In this document: positions 32,428 to 42,901 of the stretch, piece after piece
Numbering within the stretch: the first letter of the stretch is position 1
Layout of the letters: every line of letters begins with the position of its first letter
Origin: Corynebacterium cystitidis
GTDB lineage: Bacteria; Actinomycetota; Actinomycetes; Mycobacteriales; Mycobacteriaceae
DNA length: 64,000 bases
Assembly: GCF_900187295.1 (NCBI RefSeq)
Contig: NZ_LT906473.1
Coordinates: 2,604,001 to 2,668,000, forward strand
Reading direction: 5' to 3'
Notes under the pieces: generated by a model
The model's database searches: none
What the model was told of the DNA's origin: nothing
The model's input: only the letters and a program-made list of their open reading frames with translations
Made by a program: the position numbers and the translations under genes

Positions 32428-35100
32428 GTGGAAAAGTTAACTATTGATGATTTCGACGATTTTTTCCGAGCGCTTAACGACGATAATTTGCCCTTCACGT
32501 GGCAGCGTGATGTCGTAGAACATGTGCTAAATCATGGGCGCTGGCCGGACAGGATCACCGCCCCTACCGGATCTGGTAAGTCTTTTGTCACCGATGCTCA
32601 CGTTTTCGTTAACGCTGCACAGTCGACGTATGGTGTGCGTGTTCCTCGACGGCTTCATGCGGTTGTAAATAGGCGCGGTCTGGTGGATAGCCAAGCAATA
32701 AGGGCTGATTATATTAAAGACAGGCTAGAGGCTGCCCCAGCAGATTCGATCTTAGGTGCGGTGGCGGCTAACCTTCGTCTTTTGCGGAGCGATTCTGCCG
32801 ATACCCCTCTAGAGGTGGGACATCTTCGCGGCAATTTGGTTAATCGTACGCTTCCGGTTGATGATCCTACTGCGTGCGCTATCGTCGCCGCCACCCCGGA
32901 TATGTGGGGCTCTCGTCTTTTGTTCAGAGGATATGGTAGTTCGGTGCATGCCCGTCCGAGAGAAACTGCGTTGATTTCCATGGATTCAGTTTTAATCTTG
33001 GATGAAGCACATCTGAACAGACAGCTTCTGTTCACCGCGCGACGTGTAGCGGATCTTCAATCGCGTTACCCAACAATCGGCGTTCCTACGCTTCAGGTAG
33101 TGGAAACTACAGCTACTGCAAGCAGCGATCCAGGTAATGAAGCTGTGAGCATTGATGTCAATCCTGATCAGTTTGATCCTGAACGTGATGCAGCGCTCTC
33201 CGCTCGATTCTTCTCGGCGAAGCAGCTTGAGTTGGTGGAGTTTCAGAAGTGGAATGGTCGGCCAAAGAATAGTGGGCTTACCAAGCTCGTGGTTGAACAA
33301 GCTCTTGAACTGCACCAGGATGCTTCAGCGACGGTTGGTTGCATTGTTAACCATGTCGAAAATGCAACTCAAGTCGCACGGCAACTACAGAATAAAGGCT
33401 TTACTACGGTTTTGTTAGTGGGTCGCATGCGGCCTCATGACGTGACAGAAGTTCGCCGACAGCACCCACACTTATTTGCGTCGAAGACGGACTCTGAGGT
33501 GGATTTTGTGGTGGCAACCCAAACTCTCGAGGTTGGTGTTGATATGGACTTCCACAGCCTAGTTACTGAGCTTGCTCCGGCGTCATCACTTGCACAGCGT
33601 GTGGGCCGCACGAACCGTAACGGACGGTGGGAAAACTCCCAGGTGCGGGTTGTGGTACCCCCAACTGAAGAGGTGATCAAGAATGAACACCCTCCGTATT
33701 CCGGTGAGGATTTGGTAAACGGCTTACGCTGGCTGCACTCTTTGTCTGAATCTCAGTCGATTAATCCTGCTGCGGTTCGTGAGCTCCCGCCTCCTGTTTC
33801 TTCGCCGAAACGCGACTTATTTCAGAGAGTTGAACTATCGGATCTTGGTTTGCTGGCACGCACTAGCGAGAAGTTGTTGGTTCAGCCTGATCTCTCACTG
33901 TGGCTGCGCGACTCCTTGGAACCGGAAACGGCGATGGGTGGCGTTGTTGTTCGCGAGTTTCTTCCTTCCACAGATTCGGTTGCCTTGGAGCTGTTGAAGG
34001 CTCTGCCGCCGCTTGCTGATGAGGTTTTTCCCGCTTCGCTGAATATACTGAGCCAGATTAAACAGCAACTTGTGCTCGAACCTCGTGACAGGTTTAAAGC
34101 CGAGTTAAAGGATACGCTCAAACGTCGTTTGTTTTTGTATCGTGATAATGAAATGACATTGATGGATATTAATGATCATTTAAAACCCGGCGATATCGTG
34201 GTTCTTGATCCCGGGTTGCGGTTTACCTCAGAGAATGTCGCTGTCATTGAACCAACGGATACTCCTCCCGCTCAGGTCCCTCATCCTGACGTATCGCGGT
34301 TAGTTATCGCCGAGCATGCCGACGAGAGCGATGTAGCTTGGCTGCGTGACTTTGTTGGCCTTACCCCTGAAGAAGCCACTCAGGCGTTGAACGAAGAAGG
34401 CTATGAAGGAGAGGTGGTGCTTTCCGCAAGCACCACTGAGCGTGGAAGCTCTGAGGTTGTGAGCTGGTTTTTTGTTAAGCCACCTGCTTCAGAGCTTTCC
34501 GACGAAATCCGTCAGGAATGGTCTTCTTCACAGGGGCAAGTGCTTCTTTCGGATCATGCTGACGATGTGGCGCAACGTGCCCGATTGATGGCTGAAAAAC
34601 TTGATGTGATTGATGAGTTGGTCGATGTTGTTGCTGAGGTCGGTTTGCACCATGATGATGGCAAGGCTGACCCAAGGTTCCAGATCCGTTTGGGCAATAA
34701 TAGTGGCTCTGTAGTTTTGGCCAAAAGCAAGCGGCGTTCTCAACAACAAGTTCAACTGAGCCGGGCGCGCAGTGGTCTTCCTACTGGGTGGAGGCATGAG
34801 CAGCTGTCAGCTCTGATGTGTTTTGACCAGTCAACCGGTGACGGAAAGTATCGCGATTTGGTCACATACCTTGTTGGAACAAGCCATGGGCATGGTCGTT
34901 CATCGTTTAACCATGTCGCATCCGAGTTACTGGCGACGGAAGATTCTTCGCTTTACTCGAATGCTGAGCAACTTTTTTCGGTTGGTGACTGGGAGCACAT
35001 GGTCTCCAATTTGAATCATCAGTTTGGCCATCATAATTTGGCTTTCCTTGAAGCTGTGCAACGCGCTGCTGATGCCCAAGTATCAAAGGAGGGTAAGTAA
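32428..35100 (+). CDS. cas3: Cas3 helicase-nuclease, type I-G (C-terminal HD)
   Basis: Nuclease-helicase of 890 residues that degrades the displaced DNA strand after Cascade binding. The helicase part has Walker A APTGSGKSF (about residue 50), LILDEAH (DEAH box, about 195), VATQTLEVGVDMDF and VGRTNRNGR (motif VI). The HD nuclease is at the C-terminus, seen as AEVGLHHDDGKADPRFQ (about residue 735), with a later His-Gly-His in GTSHGHGRSSF. This domain order is typical for I-G and differs from the usual N-terminal HD. The start is GTG. Confidence 0.92.
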   Translation: MEKLTIDDFDDFFRALNDDNLPFTWQRDVVEHVLNHGRWPDRITAPTGSGKSFVTDAHVFVNAAQSTYGVRVPRRLHAVVNRRGLVDSQAIRADYIKDRLEAAPADSILGAVAANLRLLRSDSADTPLEVGHLRGNLVNRTLPVDDPTACAIVAATPDMWGSRLLFRGYGSSVHARPRETALISMDSVLILDEAHLNRQLLFTARRVADLQSRYPTIGVPTLQVVETTATASSDPGNEAVSIDVNPDQFDPERDAALSARFFSAKQLELVEFQKWNGRPKNSGLTKLVVEQALELHQDASATVGCIVNHVENATQVARQLQNKGFTTVLLVGRMRPHDVTEVRRQHPHLFASKTDSEVDFVVATQTLEVGVDMDFHSLVTELAPASSLAQRVGRTNRNGRWENSQVRVVVPPTEEVIKNEHPPYSGEDLVNGLRWLHSLSESQSINPAAVRELPPPVSSPKRDLFQRVELSDLGLLARTSEKLLVQPDLSLWLRDSLEPETAMGGVVVREFLPSTDSVALELLKALPPLADEVFPASLNILSQIKQQLVLEPRDRFKAELKDTLKRRLFLYRDNEMTLMDINDHLKPGDIVVLDPGLRFTSENVAVIEPTDTPPAQVPHPDVSRLVIAEHADESDVAWLRDFVGLTPEEATQALNEEGYEGEVVLSASTTERGSSEVVSWFFVKPPASELSDEIRQEWSSSQGQVLLSDHADDVAQRARLMAEKLDVIDELVDVVAEVGLHHDDGKADPRFQIRLGNNSGSVVLAKSKRRSQQQVQLSRARSGLPTGWRHEQLSALMCFDQSTGDGKYRDLVTYLVGTSHGHGRSSFNHVASELLATEDSSLYSNAEQLFSVGDWEHMVSNLNHQFGHHNLAFLEAVQRAADAQVSKEGK

Positions 35101-36140
35101 TGTATTCGATTCAGATTGCTGGTGATGCCCAGTCCACGTTGACCCACTTTGCCCTATACGGTCTTGCAGGCATTGTGCAGTATGAATTGAACCAGCCAGT
35201 GTTGGTTTCTTTCACGTCCGAGGTAGATCCAAAAGCAGTTCTCGAGACCACTGCCGGTGAAACTGAGGTGGCCGAAGCTGTTTTGCACGTGGCAAAGAGG
35301 TGGTCCGAACCGGGGTCCTGGGCTCAAGACACAATGGCTTATCCGGATAAGAAGAAAAGCGTAGAGCGCTCGCCTTTCTCGCCACGTATTCAGGTGATTG
35401 ACTCCCGTGACACTTGGATAGCCCACCAGGAGTTTCGCCACAGGCATATTGACCAATTGGAGCAAGCGGGTGATCGTCTGGCTTTGCGTCTGATCGCTGG
35501 TTTGGGTGAAGCGTCATATTGGCGGTTCCAGGGAAAGGATCGTAGGCCAGATCATGGAGCTTCCCGTTGGGAAATGAAGACCCGCAACCGTGGTGAAGAG
35601 TTCATTGTGCACCGGTTTGCACCGATGTGTTCAGAACTAAGCTCGTGGTCTTCTGAAGACATTCTTGCTGGAATTACAGGTACTCAGGTCAACGATACTC
35701 TGGGCAAGCAGAAAGCGGACTCGCGTACTGCTACCGGTCTTACTACGCCTCGAGCGACCGATGTGGCCTTAGCTTTTTGCGGTCTTGTCGGTTTAGGATG
35801 CTTTCCGGTTTTACACCAATCAACAGAGTTATCTGTCACTCCAGCTGCGTATCCACAAAATGTCTTACACACTAGGCACATGGTCCTTCCGGTTCCTGCA
35901 CAACCAATCACATTATCGCGGTTGGAAGCTGTGTTGGTGTCTGAGGCCCTTTCCCACGCATCGCAAAAGTATTCCGATGAAAGGGCTGAGGATGAGAACG
36001 AAACGTTAGAGGTAACTGCTGCGCAGGATTGGTTAAGAGCGCGTGGGATGGGCGCGTTAGTGCACTTCTCGGTGCTAAAGGCCGGGTCTGATAGTGCCCC
36101 AGAACGCCAGGTTCTCACCGGAAGGATTGAGGCGTTATGA
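35100..36140 (+). CDS. csb3: Csb3-like subunit, type I-G (Cas8-type large subunit)
   Basis: Protein of 346 residues in the slot where type I-G loci carry csb3 or the longer csx17. Length and position between cas3 and cas4-cas1 favour Csb3, which is taken as the large-subunit (PAM-recognition) component. No motif is decisive; GLVGLGCFPVLHQ and RDTWIAHQEFRHRH may be conserved. The ATG overlaps the cas3 stop (TAATG) and its own end overlaps cas4-cas1 by 4 bp. Confidence 0.75.
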   Translation: MYSIQIAGDAQSTLTHFALYGLAGIVQYELNQPVLVSFTSEVDPKAVLETTAGETEVAEAVLHVAKRWSEPGSWAQDTMAYPDKKKSVERSPFSPRIQVIDSRDTWIAHQEFRHRHIDQLEQAGDRLALRLIAGLGEASYWRFQGKDRRPDHGASRWEMKTRNRGEEFIVHRFAPMCSELSSWSSEDILAGITGTQVNDTLGKQKADSRTATGLTTPRATDVALAFCGLVGLGCFPVLHQSTELSVTPAAYPQNVLHTRHMVLPVPAQPITLSRLEAVLVSEALSHASQKYSDERAEDENETLEVTAAQDWLRARGMGALVHFSVLKAGSDSAPERQVLTGRIEAL

Positions 36141-37741
36141 GTACTCCCGTAGATGGGTCCGTCCCCATCAGTTTGGTACTACACACCAAGTTTTGCCCTC
36201 GTAGAACCTGGCTGGAGGCAAACGGGGAGGTTACTGACACCTACCAGATGCAGGCCGGGCATCAAGGCCACCGCCGTGTTGATGATCCAACTTCTTCACG
36301 TCCGCATCAGTTAAGGCAGCTTGCAATCAGTGATCCGGCTCTTGGCATTCACGGCCGTGCTGATGTCGCTGAACCTGAGTCTGATGGATCGATTCATGTT
36401 GTGGAGTACAAGACTGCTCCTCTGCGTGATGTTGTTGCCGCTACTCCTGCCCACAAGGTTCAGCTGGCTTTGCAAACCATGTGCCTTGAGTCTGCTGGTC
36501 ACCGTGTAAGTAGGGCGACTGTGCGGTTTGTGGATTCCCGCCTTTCGGAAGAGGTTCCGATTACGGATGAACTTCGCGCTCAGGCAGTGGAGCTTGTCGA
36601 CGAAACACGCCAGATAATTGCGTCGCCGACCGCTCCGGCTCCTCTGATTGATGATGCGCGCTGTAGTAAATGTTCTCATATGCCGGTGTGTCTTCCTGAT
36701 GAAAAGCAAGGAGTGCCTGTTCGCAGAAGGATCAATGCAAAGAAACCTGTTGGCAGCGTCATTCATCTCACGGAGCAGGGTTCGCGCTGCTCTGTGAAAA
36801 CGGGGCGACTCATTGTCAAGAAACGGGGTGAAGAGCTAGGTTCTGTTCCCTTGGGCCGAGTCGATGGCGTAACAGTGCATGGAAATGTCGATGTCTCTAG
36901 TGCTGCGATTAGGGAATTAAGCTGGCACCAGAAAGCGGTGGTGTGGTGCTCGTTTAGTGGCAGGGTGTATAGCTGGACGCAACCGGCGTCGAGCCCTAAT
37001 GGGTTATCTCGATCACGGCAGCATGAGCTTGCAAGTGATGATTTCCTGTCCCTGGCCAAGCAGATGATTGAAACCAAAATTTCTAATCAGCGGACTTTGC
37101 TTCGGCGCAATGGTGACTGCCCAAGGCCCGTTGAAGATCTAGCCATCCTGACACAACAGGTAGATGCGGCAATTTCGCGTAATGAACTTTTTGGTATTGA
37201 AGGGGCTGCAGCAAAAGCGTATTTTTCCGGATTTACGTCGATGCTAAAGCATGGTGCTAAGAACAAGTACCAGTTTGATTTCCCCGGGAGGGAGGGGCGT
37301 GGCTCTATCGATCCGATAAATGTTTTACTCAATTATGCGTATGGAATGCTGACTAGCGAATGCTTGCGGGCACTAGTTTCGATCGGTCTAGACCCTCATA
37401 TCGGTGTGCTCCACAGCAGCTATCGGAATAAGCCAGCGCTTGCTTTGGATCTCATGGAGGAGTTCCGACCTACTATCGCAGATTCTGCCATTATCAGTCT
37501 GCTGAACCGCAGAGAGTTTCCGCTGGACGGTTTTGTAAGTAATGATTTAGGCACCCGTCTGACTAAGGACGGCAGGAGGGCGGTAATTGAGGCGGTTGAA
37601 ACACGGCTCTCAACGGAGTTCAATCATCCCGTCTACGATTACAAAGTTACCTGGCGGCGTGCGATTGAGGTGCAAGCCCGACAGGTTTTAGCTCTACTTG
37701 AGGGTTCTCAAGAGCGTTACTTTGGGGTTCGGGTGAGATAG
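36137..37741 (+). CDS. cas4-cas1: Cas4-Cas1 fusion, CRISPR adaptation
   Basis: Fusion of 534 residues. The N-terminal Cas4 part (about 1-195) has the iron-sulfur cysteines (FCPRRTWLEANG and CSKCSHMPVC) and the RecB-type nuclease motif VVEYKTAP; it trims prespacers and selects the PAM side. The C-terminal Cas1 part (about 205-534) has metal-binding Glu in GIEGAAAKAYFSGF, His in GVLHSSYRNKPALALDLMEE and the trailing acidic residue. This fusion is a hallmark of type I-G/I-U. It overlaps csb3 by 4 bp and cas2 by 1 bp. Confidence 0.95.
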   Translation: MSTPVDGSVPISLVLHTKFCPRRTWLEANGEVTDTYQMQAGHQGHRRVDDPTSSRPHQLRQLAISDPALGIHGRADVAEPESDGSIHVVEYKTAPLRDVVAATPAHKVQLALQTMCLESAGHRVSRATVRFVDSRLSEEVPITDELRAQAVELVDETRQIIASPTAPAPLIDDARCSKCSHMPVCLPDEKQGVPVRRRINAKKPVGSVIHLTEQGSRCSVKTGRLIVKKRGEELGSVPLGRVDGVTVHGNVDVSSAAIRELSWHQKAVVWCSFSGRVYSWTQPASSPNGLSRSRQHELASDDFLSLAKQMIETKISNQRTLLRRNGDCPRPVEDLAILTQQVDAAISRNELFGIEGAAAKAYFSGFTSMLKHGAKNKYQFDFPGREGRGSIDPINVLLNYAYGMLTSECLRALVSIGLDPHIGVLHSSYRNKPALALDLMEEFRPTIADSAIISLLNRREFPLDGFVSNDLGTRLTKDGRRAVIEAVETRLSTEFNHPVYDYKVTWRRAIEVQARQVLALLEGSQERYFGVRVR

Positions 37742-38040
37742 TGAGGGACGATCTTCGACGAACTTTGGTCGCGTACGATATTCCACATGACCGTCGCCGT
37801 ACAAAAGCTGCCCAAACATTGTTGACCTACGGAGACCGAGTACAATATAGCGTGTTCATCGTCGACTGCATCCCCGCTCAGCTGCTGCGGCTCAAGGAGC
37901 AACTGCGGGAAATCATCAATACGGATGAAGACTCCGTGTTATTTTGCGATATCGGTTTGGTGGCAACTCTTCAAAAGACGAATTATTCTTACTTGGGGTT
38001 AGAACCTAAGTTAACTAGCGACGGGCCCCTGATCTTCTGA
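37741..38040 (+). CDS. cas2: Cas2, CRISPR adaptation
   Basis: Ferredoxin-fold protein of 99 residues that dimerises and bridges two Cas1 dimers during spacer integration. LVAYDIPHDRRRTKAAQTL holds the conserved Asp; YSVFIVDCIPAQLLRLKEQL follows. The start is GTG overlapping the Cas1 stop (TAGTG). It is the last cas gene; the leader follows. Confidence 0.95.
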   Translation: MRDDLRRTLVAYDIPHDRRRTKAAQTLLTYGDRVQYSVFIVDCIPAQLLRLKEQLREIINTDEDSVLFCDIGLVATLQKTNYSYLGLEPKLTSDGPLIF

Positions 38041-38237
38041 CTTGAGCCCCAAGCATATTGATGCGAGAGCCACACGATTGCAATTGAGTGCGGCACGCGC
38101 TCGCAGCTTAAAACAGCTGGTTACGCGCTGGATTTGCGATTTTCCACATCACTGATGTGCCAAAAACTCACCAAATTCTGCTTGCACTCGCAACTACCGA
38201 CATATACGCTGGAAGCGCCCCTATTTTATTCGGTGCT
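38041..38237 (+). promoter_or_regulatory. CRISPR leader
   Basis: About 197 bp between cas2 and the first repeat. Near the array, TTGCAC (about 38182) is followed by TATACG, which resembles the -35 of the cas promoter. The leader ends TTTTATTCGGTGCT before the first repeat; TTATTCGGT also ends the spacer-like stretch of the two elements upstream of csb1. It must be the integration end because the degenerate repeat is at the far end. Confidence 0.7.
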
Positions 38238-41200
38238 GTCGCCACTGTTTCGGCAGTGGCCTTTCATTGAGGCGGGCAGGTTAGATGGGCCTGGGGCGCA
38301 GTCGCATGGTGTCGCCACTGTTTCGGCAGTGGCCTTTCATTGAGGCGTTATTGACGGCAACACCATCTCTTTTACCGAAGTGTCGCCACTGTTTCGGCAG
38401 TGGCCTTTCATTGAGGCGGGATCTTCCACATCTTCCGGCCAATTCACATCACGTCGCCACTGTTTCGGCAGTGGCCTTTCATTGAGGCCCCAGCTCCCCA
38501 GATGGAGGAAGTGGCAAGTGCGCGTCGCCACTGTTTCGGCAGTGGCCTTTCATTGAGGCCCCATATCAGCAGTGCATGCACCATTTCGCGGTCAAAGTCG
38601 CCACTGTTTCGGCAGTGGCCTTTCATTGAGGCTTTTCAGCAGGTTCTGGTTTCGAAGCGCAATCGGGGTCGCCACTGTTTCGGCAGTGGCCTTTCATTGA
38701 GGCGAAGACTGTAATTCACACAGGCAGGGAAAACCACATGGTCGCCACTGTTTCGGCAGTGGCCTTTCATTGAGGCTGTCTCGAACAACCGGGGACGCCT
38801 TCGCTACCGGAGTGTCGCCACTGTTTCGGCAGTGGCCTTTCATTGAGGCGCCAGACGATCGCTGACGGCGACAGGTACGTGGCGGTCGCCACTGTTTCGG
38901 CAGTGGCCTTTCATTGAGGCCTCAAGTGTGGGCATGGACGAGGTTTATCTCTTGGGTCGCCACTGTTTCGGCAGTGGCCTTTCATTGAGGCCCTGCAGGC
39001 CTTGCGGGCCGGGCGGCCCCGCTGGGTCGCCACTGTTTCGGCAGTGGCCTTTCATTGAGGCGAGATCATCCTTCGATTCGCCGGGGTGTGGAACCAACGT
39101 CGCCACTGTTTCGGCAGTGGCCTTTCATTGAGGCCCGCGTGGCCTATGAGCGATGGAGAGTCGAAGACGATGTCGCCACTGTTTCGGCAGTGGCCTTTCA
39201 TTGAGGCAGACACCCGTGACCATTTATGTGACTCCTCTGACCAGTCGCCACTGTTTCGGCAGTGGCCTTTCATTGAGGCCGTTCACGCACAAACCCGCTA
39301 CGCGCGTGTCCCTGGGTCGCCACTGTTTCGGCAGTGGCCTTTCATTGAGGCATTTCGTACGTTTCCGGCGCGTAGACCTCCCCAGCGTCGCCACTGTTTC
39401 GGCAGTGGCCTTTCATTGAGGCCAGGGAATACGCCCCTCCTGGTCCCCCCAGCCGTTGTCGCCACTGTTTCGGCAGTGGCCTTTCATTGAGGCAACGGCA
39501 GCCACCTCCAACTACCCGGACTCGGCAACGTCGCCACTGTTTCGGCAGTGGCCTTTCATTGAGGCAGTGCGGAAGACCTTGAAAAGCTCAACGGAAAGCT
39601 GTCGCCACTGTTTCGGCAGTGGCCTTTCATTGAGGCCACGAACTTACCCATAGATTTGACTCGCGGTTTGATCGTCGCCACTGTTTCGGCAGTGGCCTTT
39701 CATTGAGGCTGCGTTGACCGCAGCGATTATGATCGAAGCCGAAGCGTCGCCACTGTTTCGGCAGTGGCCTTTCATTGAGGCTCGAAAATCTGCAGGAGGC
39801 GGTTGGTGACGAGCTGGTCGCCACTGTTTCGGCAGTGGCCTTTCATTGAGGCCTAGAACGAGCCGTCACACGCGCCGGGCTGGGAGTCGCCACTGTTTCG
39901 GCAGTGGCCTTTCATTGAGGCTAGTAGCGCGTCGAGTTTTTGGAGCGCGGGGATAAGTCGCCACTGTTTCGGCAGTGGCCTTTCATTGAGGCGTCAGCAA
40001 GTCAGTGACATGCTACCCGTGGTTGAGGTCGCCACTGTTTCGGCAGTGGCCTTTCATTGAGGCTCGAAGTGGTCGAAGATGGGACTGCGTGCGCCTAAGT
40101 CGCCACTGTTTCGGCAGTGGCCTTTCATTGAGGCCAGGTAGGAGGGGTGCGGTTCACGTCCAGGGCTTCCGTCGCCACTGTTTCGGCAGTGGCCTTTCAT
40201 TGAGGCTGGTGCAAGAAAGTCGCGGCTGGCGTTGTGTTGCGTCGCCACTGTTTCGGCAGTGGCCTTTCATTGAGGCTGGTGCAAGAAAGTCGCGGCTGGC
40301 GTTGTGTTGCGTCGCCACTGTTTCGGCAGTGGCCTTTCATTGAGGCCCCAACGTCGAGCCACTATGGGCCGACAAGAAAACAGTCGCCACTGTTTCGGCA
40401 GTGGCCTTTCATTGAGGCGTCCCACCGCGACAGGTTCGCCCCGGCTAGCTCGGTCGCCACTGTTTCGGCAGTGGCCTTTCATTGAGGCTTCTTGGATTTT
40501 GTCTCGGTCGATGATGACCCTTTGGTCGCCACTGTTTCGGCAGTGGCCTTTCATTGAGGCCAGGTAGGAGGGGTGCGGTTCACGTCCAGGGCTTCCGTCG
40601 CCACTGTTTCGGCAGTGGCCTTTCATTGAGGCTTTCGTCAATTGTGACGTTTCTTGCAAGTGCAGCAACGTCGCCACTGTTTCGGCAGTGGCCTTTCATT
40701 GAGGCCCACCCGATCACAACCCCGGTGGAGATTCGTAAGGAGGTCGCCACTGTTTCGGCAGTGGCCTTTCATTGAGGCACTGACGTGACTGGCACGTCTG
40801 CGCATACCTGGATGGGGTCGCCACTGTTTCGGCAGTGGCCTTTCATTGAGGCGGGAACAGGCCTACCGGCGCGCGTCAGCGATTCATCGTCGCCACTGTT
40901 TCGGCAGTGGCCTTTCATTGAGGCGCGCCTCGAGCCCATCAAGTGCCCGGGTCGCCGCAGTCGCCACTGTTTCGGCAGTGGCCTTTCATTGAGGCACTGA
41001 CGTGACTGGCACGTCTGCGCATACCTGGATGGGGTCGCCACTGTTTCGGCAGTGGCCTTTCATTGAGGCAACTCACTCGGCTACCATTCATGGTTCATGT
41101 CACGTCGCCACTGTTTCGGCAGTGGCCTTTCATTGAGGCCAGGTAGGAGGGGTGCGGTTCACGTCCAGGGCTTCCGTCGCCACTGTTTCGGCAGTGGCCT

Positions 41201-41354
41201 TTCATTGAGGCCAGGTAGGAGGGGTGCGGTTCACGTCCAGGGCTTCCGTCGCCACTGTTTCGGCAGTGGCCTTTCATTGAGGCTTCACAGCAGTTGATGA
41301 TCTTGCGCCGGAAGATAAGTTGCCACTGCTTTCGCAGTGGCCTTTCATTAAGGC
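38238..41354 (+). CRISPR. Type I-G CRISPR array, 44 repeats and 43 spacers
   Basis: The 36-bp repeat starts GTCGCCACTG and ends CCTTTCATTGAGGC; GCCACTG and CAGTGGC pair around TTTCGG. I count 44 repeats and 43 spacers of 33-38 bases. All repeats appear identical except the last (41319-41354), which has five or six changes and marks the leader-distal end. Some spacers occur more than once: 40135-40170 recurs at 40561, 41140 and 41212; 40207-40240 recurs at 40277; 40779-40816 recurs at 40996. This leaves 38 distinct spacers. Frames called inside the array are not genes. Confidence 0.98.
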
Positions 41355-41460
41355 AACGATGAAGTTGAAGCGTCATCGCTGTACGTGTTCGCGCACAGCG
41401 CGCCTGCGCCACCAGCACAGGGTGGTTGGCAGGCAGACGCGCAAGCGGTCCCGGTCGGTC

Positions 41461-42898
41461 TTAGGCTGCAGCCGCAGCTTGTTGGTCTTCCTCCTCTACC
41501 CGTGCGGGAGAAGGGATCAGGAAGGAAGCCACCAAAGCTAGCACGATAATAATCGCACCGGTGAGCATTCCTGCCTGGTAACCTGCAGCTTCGCCTTGAG
41601 CTGCTCCCACAGTGGTGTTAACCATGAACAGCAAGGCGAAAGATAGTCCTGCACCGATGTTGAAAGCGCCAGAGTTCATCCCGGGCAGATAGCCCTGGTT
41701 ATCTTTCGGCGAAAGCACAACACCTAAGCCGTTGAGCATGATGTTGCACACACCGGCGTAAGAGATACCAATCCACAGTGACACGATCAGCAATGTGATT
41801 GGCGTGGTATTAGTAACCACATACATGGCAAAGAAGATGCCCAACAACGTGACCACCAACCCGCCTCTCAACACAGATAGATAGCCCAACTTTCCTGCGA
41901 TCTTTCCTGCAATCGGCCCCATGATGAGTCCTGCCAAGGCATAAGGTGTCAGCGTAAACCAAGACACCGTGTCTGCTCCTAGGCCGGCGAACTCAGGTGA
42001 TTGGGCAAGGTTAGGAATCAGCCCATTCATAATGGCGAAAATCCCTGTCATCGTGAGCACTGTGGTGAGGAGCAAACCCCAAGTGCGACGTTGCTTCATA
42101 TAGGTCGTAGTAACCAAGGGGTGCTCGATAGTGGATTCGATCCTCCAGAAAATGAAGAATGCCACTACTCCGACAACCAGCAAGATCCCAACCAAAACGA
42201 AGTTCGCCTGATCTAGCTTGCCCAGCTCATTAAACGCAGTCAGGATTGCACCCAAAGAAACAACCAGGGCGAAAGCCCCACCCCAGTCCATCTTCTGAGA
42301 CTGTTCCCCACGTGTTTCCAGAGTGCCCAAGCGGACAAAGACAATTGCTAATACTGCGACAACAGCCATCGTCCAAAACACGGAACGGAACCCATAGTTC
42401 GCAGCTAGCCAACCACCAGCGAGAGCATCGACACCAGCAATACCGCCGTTGACAGAGGTTAACACCGCCATCCAGAACGCGTAACGCTTCTCATCAGGCA
42501 TTTGGGCGCGCAGCATGATTAAGGCCATGGGCACAATCGGGCCAGAGACACCCTGGATAATGCGGGCCACAAATAACATGTACACATTGACGGACAATGC
42601 GGCGGCTACAGAACCTAGCGCCGTGACCACCAGCATGCCAATCATGATTTTGCGGCGCCCGATAAGATCCCCCCAACGCGGCAACACCAGAGAAAATAGC
42701 GCCGCTGCGGTAAAGAACGCTGTTTGGCTCACACCGATTTGCACCGCTGTCGCGTTCAGCTCACGTTCCATGGTGGCAAGCACCGGCGATAGCATTGACG
42801 CGTTGAGCTGGAAGGCCAGAATGGCAGACAACAACGCCAGAACAAGACCAACAGTACCGGTAGTTCTACGAGTTGTTTCCATAACTTTTGTAGACATG
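41461..42898 (-). CDS. MFS transporter of the pseudouridine locus
   Basis: Major facilitator of about 478 residues with 12-14 membrane helices; motif A is GDLIGRRKIMIG after helix 2, and SQTAFFTAAALFSLVLPRWG precedes it. I chose the ATG at 42898 (MSTKVMETTRR), 3 bp after the psuK stop, because the longer frame runs into psuK. The co-directional psuG-psuK genes suggest that it brings in pseudouridine or another nucleoside, but the sequence resembles drug/H+ antiporters, so the substrate is inferred. Confidence 0.8.
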
Positions 42899-42901
42899 GT
42901 C

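Noticed and set aside
38134-41418. Many open frames inside the CRISPR array on both strands
   Set aside because: They are translations of the repeat (RHCFGSGLSLRP, SPLFRQWPFIEA, ASMKGHCRNSGD) joined through spacers.
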